DNA of 64,000 bases from Leptospira ainazelensis (GCF_016918785.1 NZ_JAFFPT010000072.1:62001-126000), one strand, 5' to 3'. Counted from the first letter of the stretch, positions 34,448 to 44,148 are shown. Notes: generated by a model from the letters alone, not told the origin. Made by a program: numbers and translations.

Positions 34448-35595
34448 TCTTAGCAATCGATGCATCCAATATAAAAGGAGGGGGCGGTGTTACCCATCTA
34501 AAAGAACTTTTAGAGAATGCAAGTCCTGAAAAATACGGAGTTACAAAAGTGGTTCTATGGTCCGTAGAAAGGACACTCTCTCAAATCGAAAACCGTCCTT
34601 GGCTTACGAAGAAGAGTTGTTCCGAACTTACCGGTAATCGGATTTTACGTTGGTATTGGCAAAAATTTAAATTATCGAAATTGGCGAGAGAAAATAAATG
34701 TGATCTGCTTTTTATTCCCGGCGGTTCCTTTTCCGGTAATTTTAGACCTTTCGTGACGATGAGTCAGAATCTTCTTCCTTTTGAGTGGAGCGAATTAAGA
34801 AGATACGGCTTTTCTATGTTTACGTTCCGATTGATTCTTCTCTACCTTTTTCAGGGAATGACGTTTCGTAGATCTCAGGGGATTATTTTTCTCACAGAAT
34901 ACGCGAAAAATATAATATTCAAGAAATTGAGTATTAGGAATAAAGAATTCGTTATAATACCGCACGGAATTAGTAAAAGATTTTTTCATGCGCCAAAAAA
35001 ACAGACCGAGCTTCTGAATCAAAAAAATGAAAGTCCCATTGAGTTGCTTTATGTTTCGTTCATCGGCGCCTATAAACATCAGTGGAACGTCGTTGAAGCG
35101 GTCGCAAAATTAAACAAAAAAGGGATTCGAATCCACTTGAGTTTAGTGGGGGCTCACAGCGAAAAATCTTCAACTCGGAGATTGCGCTTGAAAATGAGAG
35201 AATTTGATTCCTTGGACGGAATCGTTTCGTTGTATCCGGATGTTTCGTATGAAAGAGTTGCGCAATTTTATAAAGATGCGGATCTATTTTTGTTCGCTTC
35301 TACTTGCGAAAATTTACCGAACATTCTAATCGAAGCTATGGCAAGTGGACTTCCGATTTTATCCTCGCATTTCGGTCCGATGCCGGAAGTTTTGGAAGAC
35401 GCGGGGCTTTACATAAATCCTCTTTCCGTGACGGATATTTCAGATCAATTAGAAACGTTGATCTTTTCCGAACGCTTAAGATCGGAACTGGCTACAAAAG
35501 CATTTGAAAAGGCCAAGTCATATTCTTGGGTAAAAAATGCGGATATGACGTTCGATTTTTTTCAAAGAGTAACATCGAGTTTTAAAAAGCTTTGA
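34444..35595 (+). CDS. GT4 family glycosyltransferase
   Basis: GT-B transferase of 383 residues: a glycine-rich start SNIKGGGGVTHLKELL, HGISKRF, and the family E-x7-E region in FASTCENLPNILIEAMASGLPILSS. GTG start overlaps the preceding stop by four bases. It probably adds one sugar with retention of the anomer. A 188-base gap with a small open frame follows. Confidence 0.85.
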   Translation: MILAIDASNIKGGGGVTHLKELLENASPEKYGVTKVVLWSVERTLSQIENRPWLTKKSCSELTGNRILRWYWQKFKLSKLARENKCDLLFIPGGSFSGNFRPFVTMSQNLLPFEWSELRRYGFSMFTFRLILLYLFQGMTFRRSQGIIFLTEYAKNIIFKKLSIRNKEFVIIPHGISKRFFHAPKKQTELLNQKNESPIELLYVSFIGAYKHQWNVVEAVAKLNKKGIRIHLSLVGAHSEKSSTRRLRLKMREFDSLDGIVSLYPDVSYERVAQFYKDADLFLFASTCENLPNILIEAMASGLPILSSHFGPMPEVLEDAGLYINPLSVTDISDQLETLIFSERLRSELATKAFEKAKSYSWVKNADMTFDFFQRVTSSFKKL

Positions 35596-35656
35596 ACAAG
35601 TATTGCGTTTAGAGTCGAAAGCTAAGGGCAGAATGATTTTAGAGTGGGAAATTTAA

Positions 35657-35779
35657 ATGACCTTTAAAGAAAATATTACTTTCTTTGACGCTAATGGTCG
35701 GGTTCTCATTCGGCTATTTCAAACAGAAAGGTTTTTAGAAAAGACGTCTATGTTTAATCAAGAAAGAATTAGAGAATAA
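35657..35779 (+). CDS. Possible 40-residue small protein or gene relic
   Basis: An ATG with a GGGAA site six bases upstream opens 40 codons, ending four bases before the GTG of wbvR. The product (begins MTFKENITFFDANGRV, ends QERIRE) shows no motif, signal or membrane segment I recognise. The ribosome-binding site and close spacing favour translation, perhaps as a leader coupling wbvR, but a decayed remnant of a former gene in this 188-base gap is equally possible. Confidence 0.3.
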   Translation: MTFKENITFFDANGRVLIRLFQTERFLEKTSMFNQERIRE

Positions 35780-35783
35780 TAAA

Positions 35784-36680
35784 GTGAATTCATTGTTCAA
35801 AATACTAGTGTTAGGCGTATCGGGTATGTTGGGAAGTGCCGTCTTTAGGGGGCTCTCCGAAAATTCCTCATTTTACGTTGTAGGAACAAATCGAAGTCGA
35901 GAGAATCTTCGCTTTTTTACAAAAGGTGAACAAGAAAGAATCCAATCCGGCTTTGATGTTCTAAATAACGACGACCTTTTGGAATTATTCTTAAAAGTAA
36001 AACCGGATTTAGTGATCAATTGTGTCGGGATCATTAAACAGCAGAAAGCGGCAAAGGATCCGTTAGTTGTTCTTCCTATCAATTCTTTACTTCCGCATAG
36101 ACTTTCCAATCTTTGCAAATTGGTCGGCGCGAGACTCGTATTAGTCAGTACCGATTGCGTTTTTAACGGAAAGAAAGGAAACTATTTGGAGGGCGACCTT
36201 CCCGATGCCGAAGATCTTTATGGAAAGTCGAAAGAGATCGGCGAGGTTTTAGATGAAAATCACGTTTTGACGATTCGAACCTCAATAATAGGTCATGAGC
36301 TCGATTCCAGTTATTCGTTAGTGAATTGGTTTTTATCCCAAGAGGTCCGTGTTAAGGGATTTAAGAAAGCTTTTTTTTCCGGACTTCCCACCTGTGAAAT
36401 GGCTGAAATATTTCAAAATTATATAATTCCAAACGCAAAACTCAGCGGTCTTTATCACGTCTCTTCCGAACGAATTTCAAAATTTGATCTATTGAATTTG
36501 ATTGCAAGAATTTACGATAAGAAAATTCAAATTGATGGAAGCGATGATGTCGTGATCGATCGTTCCTTGGATTCTGCAAAATTTAGAAATGCAACGTTCT
36601 ATTCTCCGAAGCCGTGGCCCGATCTAATTCTCACGATGAAAAAAAACAAAGAAAGATATTTGGATATTAGCAATGTTTGA
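35784..36680 (+). CDS. wbvR: RmlD-like reductase, WbvR type
   Basis: SDR of 298 residues in the RmlD sugar-nucleotide reductase family: LVLGVSGMLGSAVF, LVLVSTDCVFNGKKG and LYGKSKEIGE (Y-x-x-x-K as YGKSK). With wbvB and wbvD immediately downstream it fits the UDP-L-RhaNAc pathway of Vibrio cholerae O37, where WbvR reduces the 4-keto group. It lacks the epimerase extension of FnlB/WbjC, so UDP-L-FucNAc is less likely. Starts with GTG. It overlaps the next gene by eight bases. Confidence 0.8.
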   Translation: MNSLFKILVLGVSGMLGSAVFRGLSENSSFYVVGTNRSRENLRFFTKGEQERIQSGFDVLNNDDLLELFLKVKPDLVINCVGIIKQQKAAKDPLVVLPINSLLPHRLSNLCKLVGARLVLVSTDCVFNGKKGNYLEGDLPDAEDLYGKSKEIGEVLDENHVLTIRTSIIGHELDSSYSLVNWFLSQEVRVKGFKKAFFSGLPTCEMAEIFQNYIIPNAKLSGLYHVSSERISKFDLLNLIARIYDKKIQIDGSDDVVIDRSLDSAKFRNATFYSPKPWPDLILTMKKNKERYLDISNV

Positions 36681-37683
36681 TAATAAAGTATTGATGATCA
36701 CCGGGGGGACCGGTTCTTTCGGTAACACCGTTTTAAAGCGCTTTTTAGGAACTAACGTTCGAGAAATTCGTATCTTTAGCCGAGATGAGAAAAAACAAGA
36801 AGATATGCGGATCTCGTTGTCCAACGAGAAAGTGAAGTTCTATATTGGCGACGTTAGAGACTATGATAGCATTTCTCAGGCAACGATCGGCGTGGATTAT
36901 ATTTTTCATGCTGCAGCTCTAAAACAGGTTCCATCCTGCGAATTTTATCCAATGGAAGCTATCAAAACTAACGTAATTGGAACTGAAAATGTCCTTACAG
37001 CGGCGATCGCAAATAAGGTTCAGAAAGTGGTATTGTTGAGTACGGACAAGGCGGTTTATCCGATCAATGCCATGGGAATCTCGAAAGCGATGGCTGAAAA
37101 ACTCTTAGTCGCAAGATCAAGGTCAGTGAAAGATGATGGAACCGTTCTTTGTGCTACTCGCTACGGAAATGTGATGGCGTCGAGAGGATCGGTAATTCCT
37201 CTTTTTGTAGAACAGATAAAGAAAGGAATCGCTCTTACCGTAACGGATCCTAACATGACTCGTTTTCTGATGTCCCTCGATGATTCAGTTGATTTAGTGC
37301 TTCACGCATTCAACTACGGACAACAAGGCGATATTTTTATTCAAAAATCTCCGGCTTCCACAGTAGAAGAATTGGCAATAGCTTTATTAGAAATATTTAA
37401 TAGAGAAAATTCTATTTCCGTGATTGGAACAAGACACGGAGAAAAACTCTACGAATCCTTGGTTTCGAGAGAGGAAATGGCGAAGGCTGAAGATATGGGA
37501 CGTTACTATAGAATTCCCGCTGATAACCGCGATTTGAATTACAATAAATATTTCATCGAAGGTGAGCAGAAAGTCTCCGATTTTGACGACTATACTTCGC
37601 ACAACACTAAAAGATTAAATATCTCTGAAATCAAAGAGTTGCTTTTGAAATTGGATTTTATCCAAGAGAATCTAAATGCTTAA
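36673..37683 (+). CDS. wbvB: UDP-GlcNAc 4,6-dehydratase/5-epimerase, WbvB/FnlA type
   Basis: Polysaccharide biosynthesis SDR of 336 residues with TGGTGSFGNTVL at 10-21, LSTDKAVYP at 122-130 and, instead of the usual Y-x-x-x-K, M134-x-x-x-K138 (NAMGISKAMAEK). This Met variant is typical of inverting dehydratases of the FnlA/WbjB/CapE/WbvB/PseB group. It converts UDP-GlcNAc to the L-configured 4-keto-6-deoxy intermediate. It is the only inverting dehydratase in the window and so could conceivably also feed the PseC branch. Confidence 0.88.
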   Translation: MFDNKVLMITGGTGSFGNTVLKRFLGTNVREIRIFSRDEKKQEDMRISLSNEKVKFYIGDVRDYDSISQATIGVDYIFHAAALKQVPSCEFYPMEAIKTNVIGTENVLTAAIANKVQKVVLLSTDKAVYPINAMGISKAMAEKLLVARSRSVKDDGTVLCATRYGNVMASRGSVIPLFVEQIKKGIALTVTDPNMTRFLMSLDDSVDLVLHAFNYGQQGDIFIQKSPASTVEELAIALLEIFNRENSISVIGTRHGEKLYESLVSREEMAKAEDMGRYYRIPADNRDLNYNKYFIEGEQKVSDFDDYTSHNTKRLNISEIKELLLKLDFIQENLNA

Positions 37684-38803
37684 AGTGATGACCATTGTGG
37701 GTACTCGGCCTGAGTTAATCAAGATGAGTCGAGTCATAGCAGAACTTGATCGAAGTTTTCGACACATCTTAGTACATTCGGGTCAGAATTATGATTACGA
37801 ATTGAATCAGATTTTTTTTGAAGACTTGGAGATTCGAAAACCAGATTATTTTCTGAACGTCGCAGGAGAAACAGCGACAGCGACGATTGCTCAGGTTTTG
37901 ATAAAAGCGGACGAAGTTTTTGAAGTCGAAAAACCTGACGCTCTTTTATTATACGGCGATACAAACACATGCCTTTCCGTCATTTCGGCAAAGAGAAGAA
38001 AGATACCTGTGTTCCATATGGAGGCGGGAAACCGTTGTTTTGATCAAAGAGTTCCGGAAGAATTGAATCGTAAAGTGGTGGATCATCTAAGCGATATCAA
38101 TCTGGTTCTTACGGAGCACGCGAGACGTTATCTGTTGGCGGAAGGGATTCGGCCTGAAACGATTATTAAAACCGGCTCTCATATGGACGAGGTATTGGAA
38201 TACTATCGAAAAAAAATCGATAAGTCTACGATTTTAAAAAAATTGGAATTAGAGAATCAGAAGTATTTTATTGTAAGTTCTCACAGAGAAGAGAATGTAG
38301 ACACTGCTGAAAATTTGCAAAATCTATTAGAGTCTTTGAATGCGATTTGCGAAAAATATGAACTCCCAGTTATCGTTTCAACGCACCCGAGAACTAGGAA
38401 AAGATTGGAAAATTTCAAAGATCTAAAAATGAATTCTTTAATCACTTTTTTAAAACCATTCGGATTTTTAGACTACATACGTTTGCAAATGTCTGCGTTC
38501 TGTATTCTTTCCGATAGCGGTACTATAACAGAAGAAGCTTCCTTGCTCGATCTTCCTGCCATTATGATTCGCAATGCTCACGAACGACCCGAAGGAATGG
38601 ATGTAGGAACTTTGATCATGAGCGGACTTAGGAAAGAAAGAATTTTAGACTCCGTCCGAATAGTTACCGAGCAGCGTAAAATGGGAAAGGGTAAAAGGAG
38701 AGTCGTCGAGGATTATCCTGCGGGTGAAATTTCAAAAAAAATCGTGAGTATCGTTCAGAGTTACACCGACTATGTAAACCGTACGGTCTGGGGTAAAAAT
38801 TAA
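37676..38803 (+). CDS. wbvD: UDP-N-acetyl-L-sugar 2-epimerase, WbvD/FnlC type
   Basis: WecB-family non-hydrolysing 2-epimerase of 375 residues: MTIVGTRPELIKMSRVI, HMEAGNRCFDQRVPEE, SSHREENVDTAENL and LSDSGTITEEA. In the L-RhaNAc/L-QuiNAc and L-FucNAc pathways this enzyme inverts C2 as the last step. With the RmlD-like wbvR it would give UDP-L-QuiNAc from UDP-L-RhaNAc. Overlaps wbvB by eight bases. Confidence 0.88.
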   Translation: MLKVMTIVGTRPELIKMSRVIAELDRSFRHILVHSGQNYDYELNQIFFEDLEIRKPDYFLNVAGETATATIAQVLIKADEVFEVEKPDALLLYGDTNTCLSVISAKRRKIPVFHMEAGNRCFDQRVPEELNRKVVDHLSDINLVLTEHARRYLLAEGIRPETIIKTGSHMDEVLEYYRKKIDKSTILKKLELENQKYFIVSSHREENVDTAENLQNLLESLNAICEKYELPVIVSTHPRTRKRLENFKDLKMNSLITFLKPFGFLDYIRLQMSAFCILSDSGTITEEASLLDLPAIMIRNAHERPEGMDVGTLIMSGLRKERILDSVRIVTEQRKMGKGKRRVVEDYPAGEISKKIVSIVQSYTDYVNRTVWGKN

Positions 38804-38812
38804 TCGATCCAA

Positions 38813-40027
38813 ATGGCAATTTGTATCGTAGTTGACGACTATCTTCCGGAAAGTACGAAAGTTGCCGCGAAGATGATGCATGAGCTTGCGCTCGGGTTTT
38901 GCAAGAAAGGGCACAAAGTAACTGTAATTACTCCGGGACCGAATCTAAAGAAAGACTACGCAGTAACGACTTTGGACGGAATTCGAATTCTAAAATTTCC
39001 GTCCGGAAAGATAAAGAACGTTTCAAAAATCAAAAGAGCGATCAACGAAACTCTACTCTCCTACCGCGCTTGGAAATATTTGCGTAAAGAATTTTTCGAA
39101 AATAAGAACGATCTCATACTCTATTATTCACCAAGTATCTTCTGGGGTCCTCTAATTAAAAGGCTGAAGAAAATATGGCAGGCTCCGAGTTATCTGATTC
39201 TGAGGGATCTGTTTCCACAATGGGCGATTGATAACGGTATCTTAAGAAAGAATTCTCTCATCACGAAGTTCTTTCAGCATTTTGAAAGAGTCAGTTACGA
39301 CGTTGCGGACGTGATCGGAGTTCAATCACCTAAAAACAAAGAATGGTTTAAAAGACGATTTCCTAAATACAATCATCTTCAGGTTTTATTCAATTGGGCG
39401 GAGAATTCACCAGTAAGATCGAAAAACTCTCGTAATAGGGAGCGCCTTGGTCTGAAGGATAAAGTCGTATTTATCTATGGAGGGAACATCGGGCATGCAC
39501 AGGACATGCGCAATATTCTAAAATTGGCGAATAATCTAAAAGAATTTCCGATTGCCCACTTCGTTTTGATCGGAGCTGGGGACGAGGTCGATCTTGTCAA
39601 AGAAACGAAGATAAACGAATCGCTTACGAATCTTACTCTCTTGGAGCCAATATCGCAGGAAGAATTTAAAAATCTTTTGGCTGAGTTCGATGTAGGGCTT
39701 TTCTGCCTGAATCGAAATCATCAAACACATAATTTCCCAGGTAAGGTATTGGGTTATATGGTTCAATCCATGCCGATACTAGGTTGCGTAAATCCTGGGA
39801 ACGATCTCAAAGAAGTCGTTGAATGCGCGAACGCAGGTTTTATCAGCTTTTCCGGAGATGATTTGGCTTTTAGGGAGAATGCCATCAAATTGTTGGATAA
39901 GAAGCTTCGGGAATCAATGGGGATATATGCAAAAAAACTGATGGATGAAAAATTTTCAGTGGAAGCCGCAGTTGATCAGTTGGAGCAATTCTCGTTAAAA
40001 AGGAATCGATCTCTTGAAATATTTTAA
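38813..40027 (+). CDS. wbuB: GT4 glycosyltransferase, WbuB-like
   Basis: GT-B transferase of 404 residues: VVDDYLPESTKVAAKMMHELA at the start, GGNIGHAQDMRNILKLA and a C-terminal NFPGKVLGYMVQSMPILGC donor site. WbuB-type enzymes usually transfer L-FucNAc or L-QuiNAc and sit directly after the matching nucleotide-sugar genes, as here. It precedes the phosphoglycosyl transferase, suggesting that this amino sugar is the second residue from the lipid. Confidence 0.8.
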   Translation: MAICIVVDDYLPESTKVAAKMMHELALGFCKKGHKVTVITPGPNLKKDYAVTTLDGIRILKFPSGKIKNVSKIKRAINETLLSYRAWKYLRKEFFENKNDLILYYSPSIFWGPLIKRLKKIWQAPSYLILRDLFPQWAIDNGILRKNSLITKFFQHFERVSYDVADVIGVQSPKNKEWFKRRFPKYNHLQVLFNWAENSPVRSKNSRNRERLGLKDKVVFIYGGNIGHAQDMRNILKLANNLKEFPIAHFVLIGAGDEVDLVKETKINESLTNLTLLEPISQEEFKNLLAEFDVGLFCLNRNHQTHNFPGKVLGYMVQSMPILGCVNPGNDLKEVVECANAGFISFSGDDLAFRENAIKLLDKKLRESMGIYAKKLMDEKFSVEAAVDQLEQFSLKRNRSLEIF

Positions 40028-40045
40028 TTACATAAATTACTACTT

Positions 40046-41323
40046 ATGAATTACGAACGCAGACATTCTACTATCTACGAACAATTCTTTCTAAGCCTAA
40101 CATTCCAGTTACTTATTGGATGGTTGCTCTTGATTTTAGGCATCTATTTAACTTTGGGGTTTGTCGTAGGGTGGGATCAGAAAGTTCTGTTTTACGAGAA
40201 CAACTTTAATACGATCGTTTTAACTATTTTTTCGTTTTCGTTTTCGGTTATCTCTCTTAGAAAAATTTTCAAATTCCCGGTTGCCCAATCTTCCGCGTAT
40301 ATACTTCCGATCGTGACTTTTGCTTACGCTTTGGTAATAGTCTATTTTTTCTTTAATCGCAAATCCTATAGCAGTCAGGTTCTTTCCGCAGCCTACATTG
40401 TCACATTACTGTGGTGTTTTTCCGGATATTTTATCGGCCATCGGTATCGAATTCTCAAGATCGCGTTCATTCCATTGGGAGCCTCCAAGATAATGGAAAA
40501 TACTCACGGAGCGGAGTTTTATCCTTTGGATGAACCTTCGCTGAAGAATCAACAATACGATGCGGTGGTCGCGGACTTCACTGCCGACGAGCTTACTCCG
40601 GAGTATGAAAGATTTTTAGCGAAATGTACACTTTCTGGAATTCCCGTTTATCATACAAAACAGATGAAGGAAGCCCTTACGGGAAGAGTTAAGATTAATC
40701 ATCTTTCTGAGAACGACTTCGGTTCTCTTCTTCCCTCTCAATTTTACGGGTTTCTGAAAAGAATTATCGACCTATTCGCTTGTTTTATTTTGATCCCGAT
40801 GATTTTGCCTTTTTTGGTGATTATCGCTTTGGTCATTAAAATTGAAAGCTCAGGACCTGCGGTCTTTCGACAAAAGAGAATGGGCTACAGAGGCAAGATT
40901 TTTACCATGTATAAATTCAGAAGTATGTATTCCGATATCCGCGGTCAGAAATTTACCGAAGGCCCATCGGATCCAAGAATCACAAGAGTTGGAAAATTGA
41001 TCAGAAAATACAGAATCGACGAATTGCCACAATTGTTTAACGTGCTTTTCGGGGCTATGAGTTTCATAGGCCCGAGACCGGAATCTTACGAATTATCTCA
41101 ATGGTATGAAACCGAAGTTCCCTTTTTTAGTTATCGTCATATAGTGCGACCAGGCATAACCGGATGGGCGCAGGTGGAACAGGGGTACGCGGCAGAACTC
41201 GAAGGTATGAACGTTAAACTGGAATACGATTTTTATTATATTAAGAATTTTTCTTTCTGGTTGGATATGCTGATTACGATAAAAACGATTAAAACGATTG
41301 TAACCGGTTTCGGCTCTCGATGA
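40046..41323 (+). CDS. Polyprenyl-phosphate phosphoglycosyl transferase, WbaP-type
   Basis: Protein of 425 residues: four N-terminal membrane segments (about 17-40, 53-70, 84-103, 112-131), a soluble middle domain and a C-terminal sugar transferase domain with its re-entrant segment at about 240-262. Catalytic features are RQKRMGYRGKIFTMYKFRSM (275-294), the D325/E326 dyad in RIDELPQL and SFIGPRPE. It starts O-unit assembly by placing a sugar phosphate on undecaprenyl phosphate at the inner membrane. Which sugar (hexose or N-acetyl sugar) is not shown. Confidence 0.9.
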   Translation: MNYERRHSTIYEQFFLSLTFQLLIGWLLLILGIYLTLGFVVGWDQKVLFYENNFNTIVLTIFSFSFSVISLRKIFKFPVAQSSAYILPIVTFAYALVIVYFFFNRKSYSSQVLSAAYIVTLLWCFSGYFIGHRYRILKIAFIPLGASKIMENTHGAEFYPLDEPSLKNQQYDAVVADFTADELTPEYERFLAKCTLSGIPVYHTKQMKEALTGRVKINHLSENDFGSLLPSQFYGFLKRIIDLFACFILIPMILPFLVIIALVIKIESSGPAVFRQKRMGYRGKIFTMYKFRSMYSDIRGQKFTEGPSDPRITRVGKLIRKYRIDELPQLFNVLFGAMSFIGPRPESYELSQWYETEVPFFSYRHIVRPGITGWAQVEQGYAAELEGMNVKLEYDFYYIKNFSFWLDMLITIKTIKTIVTGFGSR

Positions 41324-41361
41324 ATTTTATGAATACTAACATTTAAATTAGGAAAATTGAC

Positions 41362-42681
41362 ATGTCATATATGTCGCTAGTAATTATCATCTCTGGAATT
41401 TTGAATGTAGCTCTCTCTTACTATATTCTGAAGAAGACATGCTGGATTTTGGTTTTCATTCATTCTTACTGGTTCTTTTGGATGTTTATTTCCTCTTTAT
41501 CTTTGACTGGGATTTTTATTCCTTCGAATTTTACGTATTATATTTTTATTATGCTTTTGTCTTCGTTGACGATTGGAGCTGGGTTGTATAAAGTATATTT
41601 TTTGTACAGAAAGAGAAAGGGGATCATATTGGATGAGGAATCCTTTTCATTTTTCGGAATTACGGAACTCCAAAAGGAGTTCTATTTTTTTCTCTTTATT
41701 TTAATTTTCGTTTTTCCGATCGTTTCATTTTTTCTTTTAAAATCTGCGTACATGAATCTTTCTCCGGGTTCAATGCAACCTTCCCATTTTCGAGCCCATG
41801 CCTTTGGGGTATATGGTGATTCCATTTTGTTCGGAAAGAATAAATATCTCTACTATTATTCTTTGGCGATTAATCCCTTAATTCTTGCGACATTATTCTT
41901 AGGCATTGGTTTTTATCTAAGAATGAGAAAAAAAAAGGTTTTGATAATGGGATCAGCGTTGGTGGCGATGGATACCTTGATGATGCTTGGAAGATTCGGA
42001 TTTTATTATATTCTAATTTTTCTTTCGTTAATAGTTTTTATAAAATTTCTTAAAGACAGAAAGAGCCTTTTGGAATCTTTTAGCGCTTTTCGAATAGTCG
42101 TCCTTAGTTTAATGTTTATTCTTATTTTTTTCATAGGTAATTTGCGTAGCTCCGGAAAAGAGGACGGTATAAAAGAGTTCGTAAACGTTTTTGTGATCGA
42201 TTATCACACGGAATCTTTCGCTATGTTCGATCATGAGTTAAAAAACAAAGAATCGTTTTTACACGAGAGAACTTACGGTAGATCCTCGCTCGGCGGTTTG
42301 GAAAGAGGATTTTCGTTTCTCCTAGGACTGTTTAGAGTTCCTTTTCATTTTCAAGTACAGAGTGATCTGATCGGAGGCTATCTTCATAAGAATCGTTTAT
42401 TGGGATACACACCCGACGGGCGACCGAAAGAATACAATGCATTCGGGTCCGTTTTATTCAGCTTATATAAAGACGGTGGCATTCCTTTTACTTTGGCAAT
42501 AGGCGTCTTGTTCGGATTTATAGTTTCTAAATTTTCAGAATCCTTGTTCGTATGGAATCCGTTTCGACTTTCGATCTTAGCCTCGCTGTTGTTTATCGGA
42601 GTTTTCGGCCTTTTTCAGCCAGTTCTTGGCGGACCGATCTTGTTGACCATTCTCTTTATAGTAGTCTTTTCATTTCTATAA
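41362..42681 (+). CDS. wzy: Probable O-antigen polymerase Wzy
   Basis: Integral membrane protein of 439 residues with about ten to twelve hydrophobic segments. It has a large periplasmic-type loop at about 262-370 (from NLRSSGKEDGIKEF through LLGYTPDGRPKEYNAFGSVLF), the kind of loop found in Wzy and OtnH-like polymerases. Wzy proteins are poorly conserved, so the call rests on topology and position between the initiating transferase and the flippase. Confidence 0.75.
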   Translation: MSYMSLVIIISGILNVALSYYILKKTCWILVFIHSYWFFWMFISSLSLTGIFIPSNFTYYIFIMLLSSLTIGAGLYKVYFLYRKRKGIILDEESFSFFGITELQKEFYFFLFILIFVFPIVSFFLLKSAYMNLSPGSMQPSHFRAHAFGVYGDSILFGKNKYLYYYSLAINPLILATLFLGIGFYLRMRKKKVLIMGSALVAMDTLMMLGRFGFYYILIFLSLIVFIKFLKDRKSLLESFSAFRIVVLSLMFILIFFIGNLRSSGKEDGIKEFVNVFVIDYHTESFAMFDHELKNKESFLHERTYGRSSLGGLERGFSFLLGLFRVPFHFQVQSDLIGGYLHKNRLLGYTPDGRPKEYNAFGSVLFSLYKDGGIPFTLAIGVLFGFIVSKFSESLFVWNPFRLSILASLLFIGVFGLFQPVLGGPILLTILFIVVFSFL

Positions 42682-42760
42682 AGTGAAACCGATCTACCAA
42701 ACTTAAAATAACGAGAATATTCGAAGAACTGATTCCGTTTAAAATAACCTCACCTTTTGT

Positions 42761-42802
42761 TTCGATAAAACAGATCCTTCTCTTTTTGAATTCGATAAAA
42801 CA
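42761..42802 (+). repeat. 12-bp direct repeats before the flippase gene
   Basis: TTCGATAAAACA occurs at 42761-42772 and again at 42791-42802, exactly 30 bases apart; the second copy abuts the TTG start of wzx. A further 10-base repeat, TTAAAATAAC, occurs at 42703-42712 and 42739-42748 in the same 121-base gap. A binding site or a short duplication are possible. Confidence 0.6.
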
Positions 42803-44143
42803 TTGTCCTCCATCTTAAACAAAATTTACGTCCGTCATCCTAACCTTGAAAAAATTCTCCACAATGGCGGTTGGCTTTTTTTCGACAAAATTTTTAGAAT
42901 GGGAATGGGGATGTTTCTTGGCGTCTGGATCGCCCGTTATTTGGGTCCGGACACCTACGGTAAGCTCAATTACGTTATTGCTTACATTGCATTGGTCGGA
43001 AGTTTTACTAATCTCGGTTTGGACGGAATCGTAGTTCGTGAGTTGATCAAAGATAAGACATACAAGGAAGAGATTCTTTCGACTTCGTTTCTTTTGCAAT
43101 TTATAGCGGGACTTTTTGCGTATGTCATCAGTCTTGTTCTCATTTCTTTTCTTAGGCCAGGTCAAATGGACGTTTTTTGGATGGTCTGTTTGATAGGATT
43201 TACTCTAAGTTTTCGAGCGATCGGCGTCGTAAAATACTGGTACGAAGCGCAGATATTATCCAAATACTTTGTATGGCTTGAAAACGGACTTTTTATAATA
43301 TTTTCCGTTGTACGAATTTTTCTTATTTTAAACGGATTTACGGTCTTTGCCTTTGTATGGGTCGGACTAGTAGAATCCATAATCAATCTGATCGGTTATT
43401 ATTTTATCTATAAATTTCACGAAGGAGCTCTTTCCATCAGGCATTCCAATTGGAAAAGGGCAGTTGATCTTTTGCGGGATAGCTGGATGCTTTTATTATC
43501 TGGACTTGCTATCATCGTCTATATGAGAATCGATCAAATCATGATCGGTCAGATGATAGGAGACGAAGCGGTTGGAGTTTATACTGCGGCCGTAAAAATC
43601 AGCGAGGTTTGGTATTTTATTCCGATGGCAATTGCATCATCGCTTTTTCCTTCTATCTTAAAAGCGAAAGAATTTAACCAAGAGTTATACTTGAGTCGTT
43701 TAAAACTTCTTCATTCTTTGATGCTTTTGACCGCGCTTCTGATCGCGATTCCGATGACCTTCTTATCCGATCCGATAATTCTATTTTTGTTCGGCGCCCG
43801 TTTTTCGGAGGCAGGCCTCATATTGGCGATCCATATTTGGGCGGGAACGTTTGTTTTTCTTGGGGTTGCAAGCAGCCGTTATTATCTCACCGAAAATTTG
43901 CAAAAGATAGAACTTTACAAAAGTATTATCGGTTGTTTATCCAATATCGTTTTGAATTATATCTTGATTCCGATTTATGGAGTAAAAGGGGCCGCGATAG
44001 CGACCGTCATTTCACAGTTCTTTGCAAGTATGTTGTTTAATCTTTTTTTAAAAAGGACCAGGGAAATATTTTTTATCCAGATCGGGTCCGTTAATTTTTT
44101 ATCGTTGTTTCGCAGTATCGATAAACTTCGAAGATCCATCTGA
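42803..44143 (+). CDS. wzx: O-antigen flippase Wzx
   Basis: MATE-like polysaccharide transporter of 446 residues with about twelve membrane helices. The beginning GGWLFFDKIFRMGMGMFLGVWIARYLGPDTYG is the standard Wzx N-terminus (given here over positions 22-53; the key part is GPDTYG). Central YMRIDQIMIGQMIGDEAVGVY is also typical. It moves lipid-linked O-units across the inner membrane. The only good start is TTG at 42803. Confidence 0.9.
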   Translation: MSSILNKIYVRHPNLEKILHNGGWLFFDKIFRMGMGMFLGVWIARYLGPDTYGKLNYVIAYIALVGSFTNLGLDGIVVRELIKDKTYKEEILSTSFLLQFIAGLFAYVISLVLISFLRPGQMDVFWMVCLIGFTLSFRAIGVVKYWYEAQILSKYFVWLENGLFIIFSVVRIFLILNGFTVFAFVWVGLVESIINLIGYYFIYKFHEGALSIRHSNWKRAVDLLRDSWMLLLSGLAIIVYMRIDQIMIGQMIGDEAVGVYTAAVKISEVWYFIPMAIASSLFPSILKAKEFNQELYLSRLKLLHSLMLLTALLIAIPMTFLSDPIILFLFGARFSEAGLILAIHIWAGTFVFLGVASSRYYLTENLQKIELYKSIIGCLSNIVLNYILIPIYGVKGAAIATVISQFFASMLFNLFLKRTREIFFIQIGSVNFLSLFRSIDKLRRSI

Positions 44144-44148
44144 GATTT

